DNA from: Clostridiales bacterium
GTDB taxonomy: Bacteria > Bacillota > Clostridia > Christensenellales > Borkfalkiaceae
Length of the DNA stretch: 64,000 bases
Reading direction: 5' to 3'
Assembly (NCBI GenBank): GCA_015055525.1
Contig: SVHZ01000003.1
Coordinates: 1 to 64,000 of the forward strand
The position numbers and the translations under genes are program-made. Under the pieces are notes generated by a model. That model worked only from the letters and a program-made list of their open reading frames with translations, was not told the DNA's origin and searched no databases. Shown here in pieces: positions 1-9,049 of the stretch (positions are counted from its first letter, which is position 1; each line of letters begins with the position of its first letter).

Positions 1-213
1 GTTGACGAACTTCCCGCTCAATTTATTTGCAACAACAATCCTAATTACGTTTGCAAGGCTCTTTATTACGATGCTAATACCGCAACTGAAGAAGAATACG
101 CTATCTGCGTAACCAAGGGTAACACCGAACTTCTTGACGCTATCAACGCAGTTCTTGCTGAACTCGGCGAAGAAGGTATTAACGCGCTCGTTAAAAAGCA
201 CCTTGGTCTTTAA
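1..213 (+). CDS. Amino-acid ABC transporter substrate-binding protein, C-terminal fragment
   Basis: The last 70 codons of a gene that begins before the window, open in frame 1 and ending at TAA. The residues (ICNNNPNYVCKAL, then EEYAICVTKGN, then LDAINAVLAELGEEG near the end) resemble the C-terminal lobe of family 3 periplasmic binding proteins, where a segment of the form 'a(v/i)akgn.eLl..iN..l..l...G' is typical. It lies directly before an amino-acid permease and ATPase, so it is very likely the extracellular receptor of that importer. The ligand (polar or charged amino acid) cannot be judged from this fragment. Confidence 0.85.
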   Translation, partial: VDELPAQFICNNNPNYVCKALYYDANTATEEEYAICVTKGNTELLDAINAVLAELGEEGINALVKKHLGL

Positions 214-231
214 GACTAATTAAGTATTTGA

Positions 232-260
232 CGGGAATCGCACCGCGATTCCCGTTTTAT
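232..260 (+). terminator. Intra-operon hairpin terminator/attenuator
   Basis: Perfect 10-bp inverted repeat (232-241 CGGGAATCGC with 245-254), 3-nt loop, followed by TTTTATTT. It lies between the binding-protein gene and the permease. Such partial terminators usually let the receptor be made in excess over the membrane components; it may also stabilise the 3' end of the receptor mRNA. Confidence 0.85.
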
Positions 261-279
261 TTGAAAAAAGGTAGATAAA

Positions 280-993
280 ATGTTATTAAATTTATCCGCA
301 GGATTTTTTGAAAATATCGTAACTATTTTCTCTTCTTCAAAATTTATGGAAATGATTTTAGAAGGATTAAAATGCACGCTTATCGTTTCGCTTGGCGCAA
401 CGCTTATCGGCGTTATTTTGGGAACTTTAGTTGCAATTGTCAAAATTATCCCGTCAAAAAGCAAATTAATGATAATCCCCAACTTTATTTGCGACGTTTA
501 CGTAACTATTATTCGCGGTACGCCTATGGCTCTTCAACTATTCATTATGGCGTTCGTAATCTTTGCAATAAGGGGCTTTCCTATGGAACTCACGGCAATA
601 CTTGCGTTTGGTATAAATTCGGGCGCGTACGTTTCAGAAAGTATCCGCGCAGGCATCTTGTCGGTTGATATAGGTCAAACGGAGGCTGGTAGAGCGCTTG
701 GTCTTCCCTACTCTAAAACGATGTCAAAAATAGTTGTTCCGCAAGCGATTAAAAACGTTATACCGTCTATCGGTAACGAAATTATCGCGCTCATTAAGGA
801 AACTTCTATCGTATCAATGATAGGCATGTACGACTTAACTCTCGCTGCAAAGATTATAGGCTCAGGTCAAAACTTAGCAACTTACTTTGCGCCGATGGTC
901 GTAGTTGCTATATTCTATTTAGCAATAGTTTACACTTTAACCTTTATTATTAAAATAATAGAAAGGAGACTCAGAGCAAGTGACAGACGTTAA
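280..993 (+). CDS. Amino-acid ABC transporter permease (HisM/GlnP family)
   Basis: A 237-residue integral membrane protein that forms the translocation pore of a polar amino-acid importer. Hydrophobic segments lie at about 35-57, 66-100, 103-128, 165-185 and 200-225. RGTP at 79-82 and the cytoplasmic EAA loop (EAGRALGLP, from residue 135) are characteristic of the His/Glu/Gln/Arg/opine permease family and contact the ATPase. A GGTAG-type ribosome site (about 270-274) precedes the ATG. The gene overlaps the ATPase start by 14 nt, so the two are translationally coupled. Substrate specificity is not deducible. Confidence 0.93.
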   Translation: MLLNLSAGFFENIVTIFSSSKFMEMILEGLKCTLIVSLGATLIGVILGTLVAIVKIIPSKSKLMIIPNFICDVYVTIIRGTPMALQLFIMAFVIFAIRGFPMELTAILAFGINSGAYVSESIRAGILSVDIGQTEAGRALGLPYSKTMSKIVVPQAIKNVIPSIGNEIIALIKETSIVSMIGMYDLTLAAKIIGSGQNLATYFAPMVVVAIFYLAIVYTLTFIIKIIERRLRASDRR

Positions 994-1780
994 ACCCATT
1001 ATTCAAATTAAAAACGTGCATAAGAGTTTTTCAAAACTCGAAGTATTAAAAGGCGTTTCACTCGATATTGAAAAGGGCGAAAAGGTAGTTATTATAGGAC
1101 CTTCGGGTTCTGGTAAATCAACCCTTCTTCGCTGTATGAACCTTTTAGAAGTTCCAACGATGGGCGAAGTTTGGCTTGACAATAAACTTTTGACCAAGCC
1201 TTGTAAAAACTTACACCCCGACCTTTCCGTAAAAGAACTTAAAGAGTATTACAAGCAAAACTCAATCAACATAAACAAAGGCAGAGCCGAAATGGGTATG
1301 GTGTTCCAACACTTCAACTTATTTAATAACCTTAGCGTTATCGACAATATGACTCTTGCCCCCGTTGAACTCAAACTCAAAAGCAAAGAGCAAGCGGTAA
1401 GCGACGCTGAAAAACTTCTTGAAAGAATTGGTCTTCTCGATAAAAAAGACGTTTACCCCGCAACGTTATCGGGCGGTCAAAAGCAACGTATAGCGATTGC
1501 AAGAGCGCTCAATATGAACCCTAAAGTATTGCTCTTTGACGAGCCTACTTCCGCTCTCGATCCCGAAATGGTAGGCGAAGTTTTACAACTTATGAAAGAC
1601 TTGGCTAGCGAAGGTATGACAATGGTCGTAGTAACTCACGAAATGGGCTTTGCAAAAGAAGTTGGAACAAGAGTTATCTTTATTGACGAAGGCATAATCA
1701 AAGAAGAAAACACTCCCGAAGAATTTTTCGCAAATCCCAAAGACGCTCGTCTTAAAGAATTTTTATCAAAAGTATTATAA
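980..1780 (+). CDS. Amino-acid ABC transporter ATP-binding protein (GlnQ family)
   Basis: A 266-residue cytoplasmic ATPase driving the importer encoded just upstream. Walker [10 protein letters not shown] is at residues 40-48, followed by a Q-loop (VFQHFNLF), the signature LSGGQKQR, Walker [14 protein letters not shown] and the switch histidine in VVTHEMGFA. Compared with many GlnQ proteins there is an extra charged segment of about 25 residues before the Q-loop (around [16 protein letters not shown]), a known variant in clostridial homologues. The start is GTG at 980, with AAAGGAG at 962-968. It ends just before a strong bidirectional terminator. Confidence 0.94.
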   Translation: MTDVKPIIQIKNVHKSFSKLEVLKGVSLDIEKGEKVVIIGPSGSGKSTLLRCMNLLEVPTMGEVWLDNKLLTKPCKNLHPDLSVKELKEYYKQNSININKGRAEMGMVFQHFNLFNNLSVIDNMTLAPVELKLKSKEQAVSDAEKLLERIGLLDKKDVYPATLSGGQKQRIAIARALNMNPKVLLFDEPTSALDPEMVGEVLQLMKDLASEGMTMVVVTHEMGFAKEVGTRVIFIDEGIIKEENTPEEFFANPKDARLKEFLSKVL

Positions 1781-1783
1781 TAA

Positions 1784-1813
1784 AAAAAAGAACGCTAGAT
1801 AGCGTTCTTTTTT
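1784..1813. terminator. Bidirectional rho-independent terminator
   Basis: 13-bp inverted repeat (1784-1796 / 1801-1813) with an AGAT loop, flanked by A and T runs on both sides. It separates the + strand importer operon from the convergent cation transporter gene and can end transcription in both directions. Confidence 0.9.
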
Positions 1814-1821
1814 AATGTTTA

Positions 1822-2985
1822 TTAAAGGTAATTTTTATCGATAGTTACGACTGTGTCAAACTTTGGATAGGTTTCTTTTACCAAGCAGTCGAGTTCTTCT
1901 CTAAGTTTTACTTCGCTCATATCAAAGTTATACGGCATAACGCAGTCGAAAATTACGATGTTACGATACTTTCCATCAACAATTCTAACGTCGTGCACGG
2001 AAAGTTCTGGGGATATTTTTTTAACGTTACAAGCAAGGTAATCTCTAATTTCAAGCGCGATTGGATTAGTTGTTGAAACGGGATCGAAGTGAATAACTAT
2101 TTCAACTCCGTCTTCATCTAAAAAACTCTTTTCTATGCTATCAATGAGTTCGTGGCTTAAAATAACGTCGCCTTCCGCAGCCATTTCAACGTGAACGCTT
2201 GCAAACTGCCTACCCACGCCGTAATCGTGAACTATAAGGTCGTGAATACCCAACACCCCGTCGTAACTCATTAGTTTTTTTCTAATAAAATCAACCTTTT
2301 CTTTTTCAGGCGGTTTACCGAGAAGTGATGCGAGCGTATCCTTCAAAAGACCGAGCGCGCTTATCATAATAAACACGGCTACTAAAACCGCCATAATTCC
2401 GTCTAGCGGGAAGGATACAAATTTAGATAATATCAAAGATATTAAAACGGCTGTTGTTGAGATAGCGTCGTTTCTCGCATCGTGAGAAGTTGCTTTGAGA
2501 GCCGTTGAGTTTATCTTTTTAGATGCAACTCCGTTCAAAATAGATAAAAGTATCTTAGCAATTATAGAAACGGCGAGAATTATCGCCACTACGGTAGTAA
2601 AATTTACTTGGCTTGGATTTATAATTTTTTCAACGCCACTTTTGAAAAGTTCAACGCCGATTACCATAATTAAAATGGTAACGATAAACGCAGAAACGTA
2701 CTCGTATCTCCCGTGGCCGTAAGGATGCTCTTTATCTGCCGGGCGAACCGACAATTTGAAACCTATAAAACTTATTACGCTAGAAGACGCGTCGCCAAAG
2801 TTGTTGAGCGCGTCTGCAATAATAGCAACCGAGCCTGAAATTAACCCCGCTAAAAGTTTTGCGCCAAAGAGCAAAAGGTTAAAAATTATTCCTACCACAC
2901 TTGTAAACGTTCCGTACGCCGAGCGAACTTTAGGATCGCAAACGTCGTCTGCATTTTTTATAAATATATTAAAAAACTTACTCAT
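1822..2985 (-). CDS. Cation diffusion facilitator family transporter
   Basis: A 387-residue CDF-family metal exporter. Six transmembrane segments cover about residues 25-215. The two metal-site motifs are visible: DALNNFGD in TM2 (D-x3-x-D type) and HDARND in TM5. A cytoplasmic C-terminal dimerisation domain (about 215-295) carries HDLIVHDYG and SVHVEM. The C-terminus extends about 90 residues beyond the usual 300-residue CDF protein and contains another small alpha-beta segment (ISPELSVHDVRIVDG). The family exports Zn, Fe, Mn or Cd by proton antiport; the Asp-rich sites do not settle which metal. It is the last gene of a minus-strand run after tsaD. Confidence 0.9.
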   Translation of the reverse strand: MSKFFNIFIKNADDVCDPKVRSAYGTFTSVVGIIFNLLLFGAKLLAGLISGSVAIIADALNNFGDASSSVISFIGFKLSVRPADKEHPYGHGRYEYVSAFIVTILIMVIGVELFKSGVEKIINPSQVNFTTVVAIILAVSIIAKILLSILNGVASKKINSTALKATSHDARNDAISTTAVLISLILSKFVSFPLDGIMAVLVAVFIMISALGLLKDTLASLLGKPPEKEKVDFIRKKLMSYDGVLGIHDLIVHDYGVGRQFASVHVEMAAEGDVILSHELIDSIEKSFLDEDGVEIVIHFDPVSTTNPIALEIRDYLACNVKKISPELSVHDVRIVDGKYRNIVIFDCVMPYNFDMSEVKLREELDCLVKETYPKFDTVVTIDKNYL

Positions 2986-3007
2986 ATTTTATCCATTAGG
3001 CAAAGTT

Positions 3008-4066
3008 TTAGTTGTATTGCTTGCCTATCTCCACGAAAGCGCTGGCGTTCAAAGTTAAGTCTGCAAAGTTTTTGTTTAGATATTGCAAATAACCTTCTGC
3101 GCCTATCATACAAGCGTTATCGGTGCAAAGTTTCTTTTCGGGAAGAACGAGTTTAATATTTCTCTTTTTGCACTCAAGGGTAAGTTTTTCCCTTAAATAA
3201 CCGTTCGCGGCAACACCACCGCCTATTGATAAAACGTTATAACCCTTTTCCTTTACCGCTTGAATTGCCTTTTTAACTAAAATATCAATCGCTGAGCATT
3301 GAAAAGAACACGCCAAGTCCTCTTTACTATACTCTTCGCCTTTTTGCTCTTTGTTGTGAACGTAGTTTATAACGGCTGTTTTAAGACCGCTATACGAAAA
3401 ATCATATCCCTTTTTGCCTTTTAGCATAACGGGAAGTTCAATATTGTTTTCCCCTTGCTTTGCAAGCCTTTCAACGTTAGGTCCACCCGGATATTGAAGA
3501 CCTAAAACCCTTGCCACTTTATCGAAGGCTTCGCCAACGGCATCGTCAAGCGTTCCACCTAAAACTTCGTAAGTATAATAATCCTTAACGTCGATAATAG
3601 CCGTGTGACCACCGCTCGTTAGCAAACTAATAAACGGCGGTTTAAGTTCTAAATCGGTTAAATAGCCCGCGGAAACGTGCCCCCTAACGTGATTTACTGG
3701 AATTAGCGGAACGCCGAGCGAAAACGCAAGCGCTTTTGCATACGAAACGCCTACGAGTAGCGCCCCTATAAGCCCTGCTCCGTAGGTAACGGCAATCGCA
3801 TCAACTTCTTTCAAAGTTATCCCTGCTTTTTCAACGGCGTTTTTTACCGTCAAAGAAATAGCAGTCGTGTGCATACGCGACGCAATTTCGGGAACGACCC
3901 CGCCAAAGGGAATATGCTCCGTCATTGAACTCATAATTTCAGAAGAAAGTATTTCCCTTCCGCCTTTTATAACGGCGCAAGCAGTTTCGTCGCAACTCGA
4001 TTCGATTGCAAGTATTATGGCATCTTTTTTCAAAGATGCCGTTTTAATTTTATCTATATATTTCAT
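3008..4066 (-). CDS. tsaD: tRNA N6-threonylcarbamoyladenosine transferase TsaD
   Basis: TsaD transfers threonylcarbamoyl from TC-AMP to A37 of ANN-decoding tRNAs, in a complex with TsaB and TsaE (not in this window). The 352-residue protein has the ASKHA-type N-terminus IESSCDETACAV (21-32), the metal-binding pair in NHVRGH (His126 and His130), the nucleotide loop FLSLLTSGGHT-like segment (ISLLTSGGHTAI) and the C-terminal metal Asp in CTDNACMIG. About 15 residues precede the usual N-terminus. Its ATG overlaps the prfB stop (TAATG), implying translational coupling. Confidence 0.97.
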   Translation of the reverse strand: MKYIDKIKTASLKKDAIILAIESSCDETACAVIKGGREILSSEIMSSMTEHIPFGGVVPEIASRMHTTAISLTVKNAVEKAGITLKEVDAIAVTYGAGLIGALLVGVSYAKALAFSLGVPLIPVNHVRGHVSAGYLTDLELKPPFISLLTSGGHTAIIDVKDYYTYEVLGGTLDDAVGEAFDKVARVLGLQYPGGPNVERLAKQGENNIELPVMLKGKKGYDFSYSGLKTAVINYVHNKEQKGEEYSKEDLACSFQCSAIDILVKKAIQAVKEKGYNVLSIGGGVAANGYLREKLTLECKKRNIKLVLPEKKLCTDNACMIGAEGYLQYLNKNFADLTLNASAFVEIGKQYN

Positions 4067-5163
4067 TATGATTTTTTAAGATAATCTACGATAAATAAAT
4101 CAATATCGCCGTCCATAACCGCTTGAACGTTAGAATTTTCAGCGCCCGTTCTATGGTCTTTAACTAAAGTGTACGGGCAGAATACGTACGAGCGGATTTG
4201 ACTGCCCCACTCGATTTTTTTAATTTCGCCTTTAATTTCTTGCGCCTCAGCCATTTTTTCGGCTTCGCGCCTTTCAACGAGTTTACTCATAAGCATACGC
4301 ATTGCTTGTTCACGGTTTTGAATTTGCGAACGCTCGTTTTGGCAAGCAACTATAATACCCGTTGGAATATGCGTAATTCTTATAGCGGATTCCGTTTTAT
4401 TAACGTGTTGACCGCCCGCGCCTGAAGAACGGTAGGTGTCAACCTTTATCTCGTCGGGCTTAATTTGAATAGTGTCGTCATTTTCAATTTCAGGCATTAC
4501 TTCAACTGAAGAAAATGAAGTTTGCCTTCTAGCGTTTGCGTCGAACGGAGATATTCTAACGAGCCTGTGAACGCCCTTTTCGGCTTTGAGATAACCGTAG
4601 GCGTTAATTCCTTCAACTCTAAACGAAACGCTCTTAATACCTGCTGAATCGCCTTCAAGCCTATCGAGTTCGGTTATTTTATAACCGTGCTTTTCAGCGT
4701 ATAAAATATACATACGGTAAAGCATTTCCGTCCAGTCGCACGCTTCGGTACCGCCTGCGCCCGCGTGAAGAGTCATCAAAGCGCTAGACGAGTCGTACTT
4801 ACCGCGAAGAAGGGCTTGAAGTCTAATCTTTTCAATATCTTCTTCCGCTTCTTTAAGGTCGAGTTCAACTTCTTCCATAAAACTATCGTCGTTTTCTTCT
4901 TCGCATAAAGTTATCATTTCTTCAGCGTCGGATATTGCCTTTTCAGCCCTATCGAAAACTTCAATCTTATTGCGGATTGCTTGAGCCTTTTTAGAATACT
5001 CTGCAGATTTTTTAAGGTCCGTGTAAACTTCTTCCTTTTCAAGTTCTTTTTCTATGCTTGAAAGTTCTTCTCTAGCGGTATCGATATCTAAAGAATATCC
5101 CGCCTCTTTCAAGGTCTCTTTCAAATCCGTTATTTTTTGCCAGTATAAATCAGTTCTTATCAT
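4066..5163 (-). CDS. prfB: Peptide chain release factor 2
   Basis: RF2 ends translation at UGA and UAA. The SPF tripeptide (RISPFDANARR), which recognises the stop codon, marks it as RF2 rather than RF1; the catalytic GGQ is in SGAGGQHVNK. I chose the ATG at 5163, two bases after the secA stop (365 aa); a TTG six codons upstream at 5181 is also open. The whole gene reads in one frame, so no programmed frameshift is needed, yet the sequence at about 5084-5103 still resembles one (see findings). It sits between secA and tsaD. Confidence 0.96.
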   Translation of the reverse strand: MIRTDLYWQKITDLKETLKEAGYSLDIDTAREELSSIEKELEKEEVYTDLKKSAEYSKKAQAIRNKIEVFDRAEKAISDAEEMITLCEEENDDSFMEEVELDLKEAEEDIEKIRLQALLRGKYDSSSALMTLHAGAGGTEACDWTEMLYRMYILYAEKHGYKITELDRLEGDSAGIKSVSFRVEGINAYGYLKAEKGVHRLVRISPFDANARRQTSFSSVEVMPEIENDDTIQIKPDEIKVDTYRSSGAGGQHVNKTESAIRITHIPTGIIVACQNERSQIQNREQAMRMLMSKLVERREAEKMAEAQEIKGEIKKIEWGSQIRSYVFCPYTLVKDHRTGAENSNVQAVMDGDIDLFIVDYLKKS

Positions 5164-5165
5164 AA

Positions 5166-7856
5166 TTAGTTTTGCCCACAACAGTTTTTATACTTTTTTC
5201 CGCTACCGCACGGACAAGGATCGTTTCTTCCTACTTTTTTAGCCTTTACGATAGTTCCAGTCGGTCTGTTTTCCGAACTACCGCCACCCGCTTGCAAGTC
5301 TTGCTTGTTCTCTTGGCGTTTAGGCGTAACTTTTACTTCCGATTTAAGTAAAATAGTAACGGTGTCCACTTGAATTCTTTCAATCATATCGTCAAACATA
5401 TCAAGACCTTCTCTCTTGTATGCATTGATAGGATTTTCGTTAGCGTAGCCACGAAGAGATATGCCCCTTTTAAGAATACTCATCGCATCGATATGGTCAA
5501 TCCACTTATTGTCAACGTTTTTAAGAAGAACTACCCTTTCAAGTTCGTCAAAGTTAATGCCTAAATCTCTATATCTAGCAATCTTTTCTTCGTAAACTTC
5601 AATAACCTTTTTAACCGTTCTATCAAGAATAGTTTGGTAATCCCACTTTTCTAAACGCGAACGAGTGATATAATCAGTTCCTTCTGGAAGAACTCTCTCT
5701 TCTAAAGCCTTATTTACTTTTTCTTCATCCCACTTAACGGGTTCTTGACCGACGTTTACCGTTCTATTATAAATACTTGCAACGATATCGGGAATAAGAT
5801 TTAATATCTTAGCGTGAATATCTTCGCCTTTCAAAACTGCGTTACGCTCGTTGTAAATAACTTGGCGTTGAGTATTCATAACGTCGTCGTATTCAATAAT
5901 TTGACGGCGAATACCAAAATTCTTGCCTTCGATAGTTTTTTGAGCGTTTTCAATTGAACGAGCGAGCATCTTTGATTGAATAGGCGTATCTTCGTCCACC
6001 TTGAAAGCGTTGTATATAGTCTGCATCTTTTCTCCACCGAAACGCTTTGCTAAATCATCTTCAAGCGAAATGTAGAAAAGTGAAGAACCGGGGTCGCCTT
6101 GACGGCCTGCACGACCACGGAGTTGGTTGTCAATACGGCGAGATTCGTGGCGTTCAGTACCAATAATTCTAAGACCGCCAAGTTTCATAACTTCTTCTTT
6201 TTCAGCATCCGTTTGTTCGGTGTGTTTTTGCAAGATAACGCGATATTCTTCTCTCACCTTTAACACGTCTTCAGGAACGTTTTGAACGTAAGAAGTCGCT
6301 AAATCTATAACGCTTGGGTCTACGCCCTTGTTTATAAGTTCTTGCTTTGCAAGAAATTCAGGGTTACCGCCCAAGAGTATGTCCGTACCACGACCAGCCA
6401 TGTTGGTTGCGATAGTAACCGCACCCATCTTGCCCGCTTGCGCGATAATTTGCGCTTCGCGTTTGTGGTTCTTTGCGTTTAAGATATTGTGTTTAATTCT
6501 ATTTTTAATAAGGTGCCTTGAAATTTCTTCCGATTTTTCAACGGTAACCGTACCAACTAAAACGGGTTGACCTTTTTCGTGGCAAGCAATAATATCTTTG
6601 ATAATAGCGCGAAGTTTACCCTTTTCAGTAGAGTAAATAATATCCGGCTCGTCAACTCTTTGAACGGGGCGATTAGTTGGAATTTCTAAAACGTCAAGAC
6701 CGTAGATTGTTCTAAATTCTTCTTCTTCAGTTTTAGCAGTACCAGTCATACCAGAAAGTTTCTTGTAAAGCCTAAAATAGTTTTGGAAGGTAATAGTTGC
6801 GTGAGTTTTATTTTCGTTTCTAATGGGAACGTTTTCCTTTGCTTCAATTGCTTGGTGAAGACCGTCTGAATATCTTCTACCAATCATTAAACGACCGGTA
6901 AACTCGTCAACGATTAAAATTTCACCACTCTCAACAACGTAATCGTTATCTCTTTTGAAAATGTGGTGAGCCTTCAAAGCCTGTTGAATATGGTGAGAAA
7001 GTTCAGCGTTTTCAATATCTGAAAAACTTTCTATGCCGAAAAATCTCTCCGCTTTCAAAGCGCCTGATTCGGTAAGTTGAACGGACTTATCTTTAATGTC
7101 AACCGTGAAATCTTCTTCCTTATCGAGCGTTTTAACAAAGCGGTTAGCCTTGATATAAAGTTCTGACGACTTTCCACCCCTACCTGAAATTATAAGCGGA
7201 GTTCTAGCCTCGTCGATAAGGATTGAGTCAACTTCGTCGACAATAGCAAATTCAAGCCCGCGTTGAACCATTTCGCTAAGATTTACCTTTAAGTTATCTC
7301 TTAAATAGTCGAAACCAAATTCGTTATTCGTTCCGTAAGTTATATCGCAGTTATACGCATCTCTCTTTTGATCGTCAGTTAAGTCGTGAACGTTAACGCC
7401 TACCGTTAAACCTAAATACTTGTAAACCTTGCCCATCCACTCAGCGTCACGCGATGCAAGATAGTCGTTTACGGTAACGATGTGAACGCCTTTACCAGTA
7501 AGGGCGTTAAGATATGCTGGAAGGGTTGCCATTAAGGTTTTACCTTCACCTGTTTTAAGTTCGGCAACTCTACCTTCGTGAACGCATACGCCACCCATAA
7601 TTTGAACTCTATAATGGCGCATATTGAGAACTCTGTAACTTGCCTCTCTAACGGTTGCAAAAGCGTGAGGTAAAATATCGTCAAGCGTTTCGCCTTTTGA
7701 AAGCCTTTCTTTTAAGATAGCCGTTTGCGCTTTGAGCGTTTCTTCCGTCATCGCTTCATATATGGGAGATAAAGCCATAACTTTATCTGCGATTTTTCCT
7801 ATGTTTTTAAGTCCTACACGAGTATCGTGAGTTAAAATGTATTTAATTAAACCCAT
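5166..7856 (-). CDS. secA: Preprotein translocase ATPase SecA
   Basis: SecA drives post-translational export through SecYEG. At 896 residues it is full length: N-terminal motor with Walker A (ELKTGEGKTLMA, near residue 100) and the DEVDSILIDEART Walker B region, preprotein cross-linking domain, second motor fold (NMAGRGTDI, RGRAGRQGDPG), helical scaffold and wing, and a C-terminal zinc-binding SEC-C tail (CPCGSGKKYKNCC) that binds SecB or lipids. It is the first gene of the secA-prfB-tsaD-CDF run. An AT-rich upstream region holds a weak promoter candidate (TTGTTT, 17 nt, TAGTAA). Confidence 0.98.
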   Translation of the reverse strand: MGLIKYILTHDTRVGLKNIGKIADKVMALSPIYEAMTEETLKAQTAILKERLSKGETLDDILPHAFATVREASYRVLNMRHYRVQIMGGVCVHEGRVAELKTGEGKTLMATLPAYLNALTGKGVHIVTVNDYLASRDAEWMGKVYKYLGLTVGVNVHDLTDDQKRDAYNCDITYGTNNEFGFDYLRDNLKVNLSEMVQRGLEFAIVDEVDSILIDEARTPLIISGRGGKSSELYIKANRFVKTLDKEEDFTVDIKDKSVQLTESGALKAERFFGIESFSDIENAELSHHIQQALKAHHIFKRDNDYVVESGEILIVDEFTGRLMIGRRYSDGLHQAIEAKENVPIRNENKTHATITFQNYFRLYKKLSGMTGTAKTEEEEFRTIYGLDVLEIPTNRPVQRVDEPDIIYSTEKGKLRAIIKDIIACHEKGQPVLVGTVTVEKSEEISRHLIKNRIKHNILNAKNHKREAQIIAQAGKMGAVTIATNMAGRGTDILLGGNPEFLAKQELINKGVDPSVIDLATSYVQNVPEDVLKVREEYRVILQKHTEQTDAEKEEVMKLGGLRIIGTERHESRRIDNQLRGRAGRQGDPGSSLFYISLEDDLAKRFGGEKMQTIYNAFKVDEDTPIQSKMLARSIENAQKTIEGKNFGIRRQIIEYDDVMNTQRQVIYNERNAVLKGEDIHAKILNLIPDIVASIYNRTVNVGQEPVKWDEEKVNKALEERVLPEGTDYITRSRLEKWDYQTILDRTVKKVIEVYEEKIARYRDLGINFDELERVVLLKNVDNKWIDHIDAMSILKRGISLRGYANENPINAYKREGLDMFDDMIERIQVDTVTILLKSEVKVTPKRQENKQDLQAGGGSSENRPTGTIVKAKKVGRNDPCPCGSGKKYKNCCGQN

Positions 7857-7930
7857 TTCTTTTACTCCAAAAAAATATATATACTTTAATATTTTACTAT
7901 ATTTTAGTATTTAAGTAAACAATTTTTTGC

Positions 7931-7968
7931 AAAAAAATAACCGTTATTTGTCAAAACAACGGCATTAT
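7931..7968 (-). terminator. Rho-independent terminator of the LysM-comFC operon
   Basis: On the minus strand, CCGTTGTTT (7954-7962) pairs with AAATAACGG (7941-7949) around a TGAC loop, with outer AAT/ATT pairing, and a run of seven T follows (7931-7937). It lies just downstream of the comFC stop and upstream of secA. Confidence 0.75.
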
Positions 7969-7970
7969 TT

Positions 7971-8690
7971 TTAAGTTTTTATCTTTGAAACGCTCGCAAG
8001 CGTTAAAACTATCACCTTTTTAGCACCCTTTTTCTTGAGTTCAGAAGATATAGTTTCAACGGTTGAACCCGTTGTTAAAACGTCGTCTATAAGCAAAACT
8101 TCCTTACCTAAAACGTCCGCCTTTTTAACTTTGAACGCTCCTTTTAGATTTTGAGTTCTTTCTTTGAAAGAAAGTTTTGCTTGATGCTCGGTTTCCCTTA
8201 CCTTTGATATAATATCTTTAACTTCCAAATTTAAGCCTTTGGCTACCTTTCTCGCTAAAATTTCGGCTTGGTTATACTCTCTTTTTCTAATTCTTTTATC
8301 CGTCATTGGAACGAAGGTTATAAAATCGCAAGTAAAATTTTCTAAATTGTAAATTTCAATCATTTTACTCGAAAAATAATCGCCTAAATACCTTAAATTA
8401 TTGTACTTAAAATTTTGAATAAGATAACTTATCGGCTCTTTGTATAAAAACACGCTACGAGCGGTATCGAAAGACAAATTCTTTTCAATGCACGAATCGC
8501 AGTAGTCGACGTTTGATATAGATAGCCTACCGCAATGCTTGCATTTGTTTTCCTTTATCTCAACGATTTTATCGTTGCAATCTTTGCAAAAATAACCTTC
8601 GAAAATCTCTTTTCCGCAGGCGTTACACGTCCACCTATCGTTAAATTGAAAACGAGTTATTAAGTTAGAAAGTTTACTAAAAATCTTCAT
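7971..8690 (-). CDS. comFC: ComF family phosphoribosyltransferase-like protein
   Basis: A 239-residue ComFC/GntX-type protein. The N-terminus holds cysteine pairs (CNACGKE, CKDCND, CKHCGR, CDSC) forming a zinc ribbon; the C-terminal half has a type I PRTase fold with the PRPP-binding motif VLLIDDVLTTGST. In naturally competent bacteria ComFC supports single-stranded DNA uptake, and homologues are also common outside competence operons. No comFA helicase is adjacent, so a competence role is only a possibility here. It overlaps the upstream LysM gene by 14 nt. Confidence 0.9.
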   Translation of the reverse strand: MKIFSKLSNLITRFQFNDRWTCNACGKEIFEGYFCKDCNDKIVEIKENKCKHCGRLSISNVDYCDSCIEKNLSFDTARSVFLYKEPISYLIQNFKYNNLRYLGDYFSSKMIEIYNLENFTCDFITFVPMTDKRIRKREYNQAEILARKVAKGLNLEVKDIISKVRETEHQAKLSFKERTQNLKGAFKVKKADVLGKEVLLIDDVLTTGSTVETISSELKKKGAKKVIVLTLASVSKIKT

Positions 8691-8994
8691 AAATAATTCT
8701 CATATACGGGCATAAATAATCAATTTTATTTAACTCGTAAAGTTTTTCTATAGTGGTGTTTAATTTTTTTGCAACTTGAAAAGGCGTATCTAAAACGCTT
8801 ACTTCATAAACGTTTTTGAACGTTCTTATAAACAAAACGTCGCCTTTTTCTATATCTTTTTCAAGATTGTTATCAAAAATCAAAATTGCCTTTGTAGTCG
8901 AATATTTTACCGCTAAACTATCGAGCGTATCCCCGTGTTGAACGCGATAAACACCCTTTTCGTTAACGCTTATAACGTCAGTTAAAACTTCCAT
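8677..8994 (-). CDS. Small protein with two LysM domains
   Basis: A 105-residue protein made almost entirely of two LysM repeats: about 15-58 (YRVQHGDTLDSLAVKYSTT, then GDVLFI) and about 60-105 (YEVSVLDTPFQVAKKLNTT, then YMRIIY). LysM modules bind N-acetylglucosamine in peptidoglycan or spore cortex. There is no signal peptide or catalytic domain, so its location is unclear; cytoplasmic or spore-coat LysM proteins of this kind occur in sporulating Firmicutes. It is co-transcribed with comFC (14-nt overlap) and divergent from the SpoVB-like gene. Confidence 0.82.
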   Translation of the reverse strand: MEVLTDVISVNEKGVYRVQHGDTLDSLAVKYSTTKAILIFDNNLEKDIEKGDVLFIRTFKNVYEVSVLDTPFQVAKKLNTTIEKLYELNKIDYLCPYMRIIYEDF

Positions 8995-9049
8995 ACTAAA
9001 TTGTACTATTAAACTGACTTTTTTATTCTAATATTACAAAGTTTTTAAT

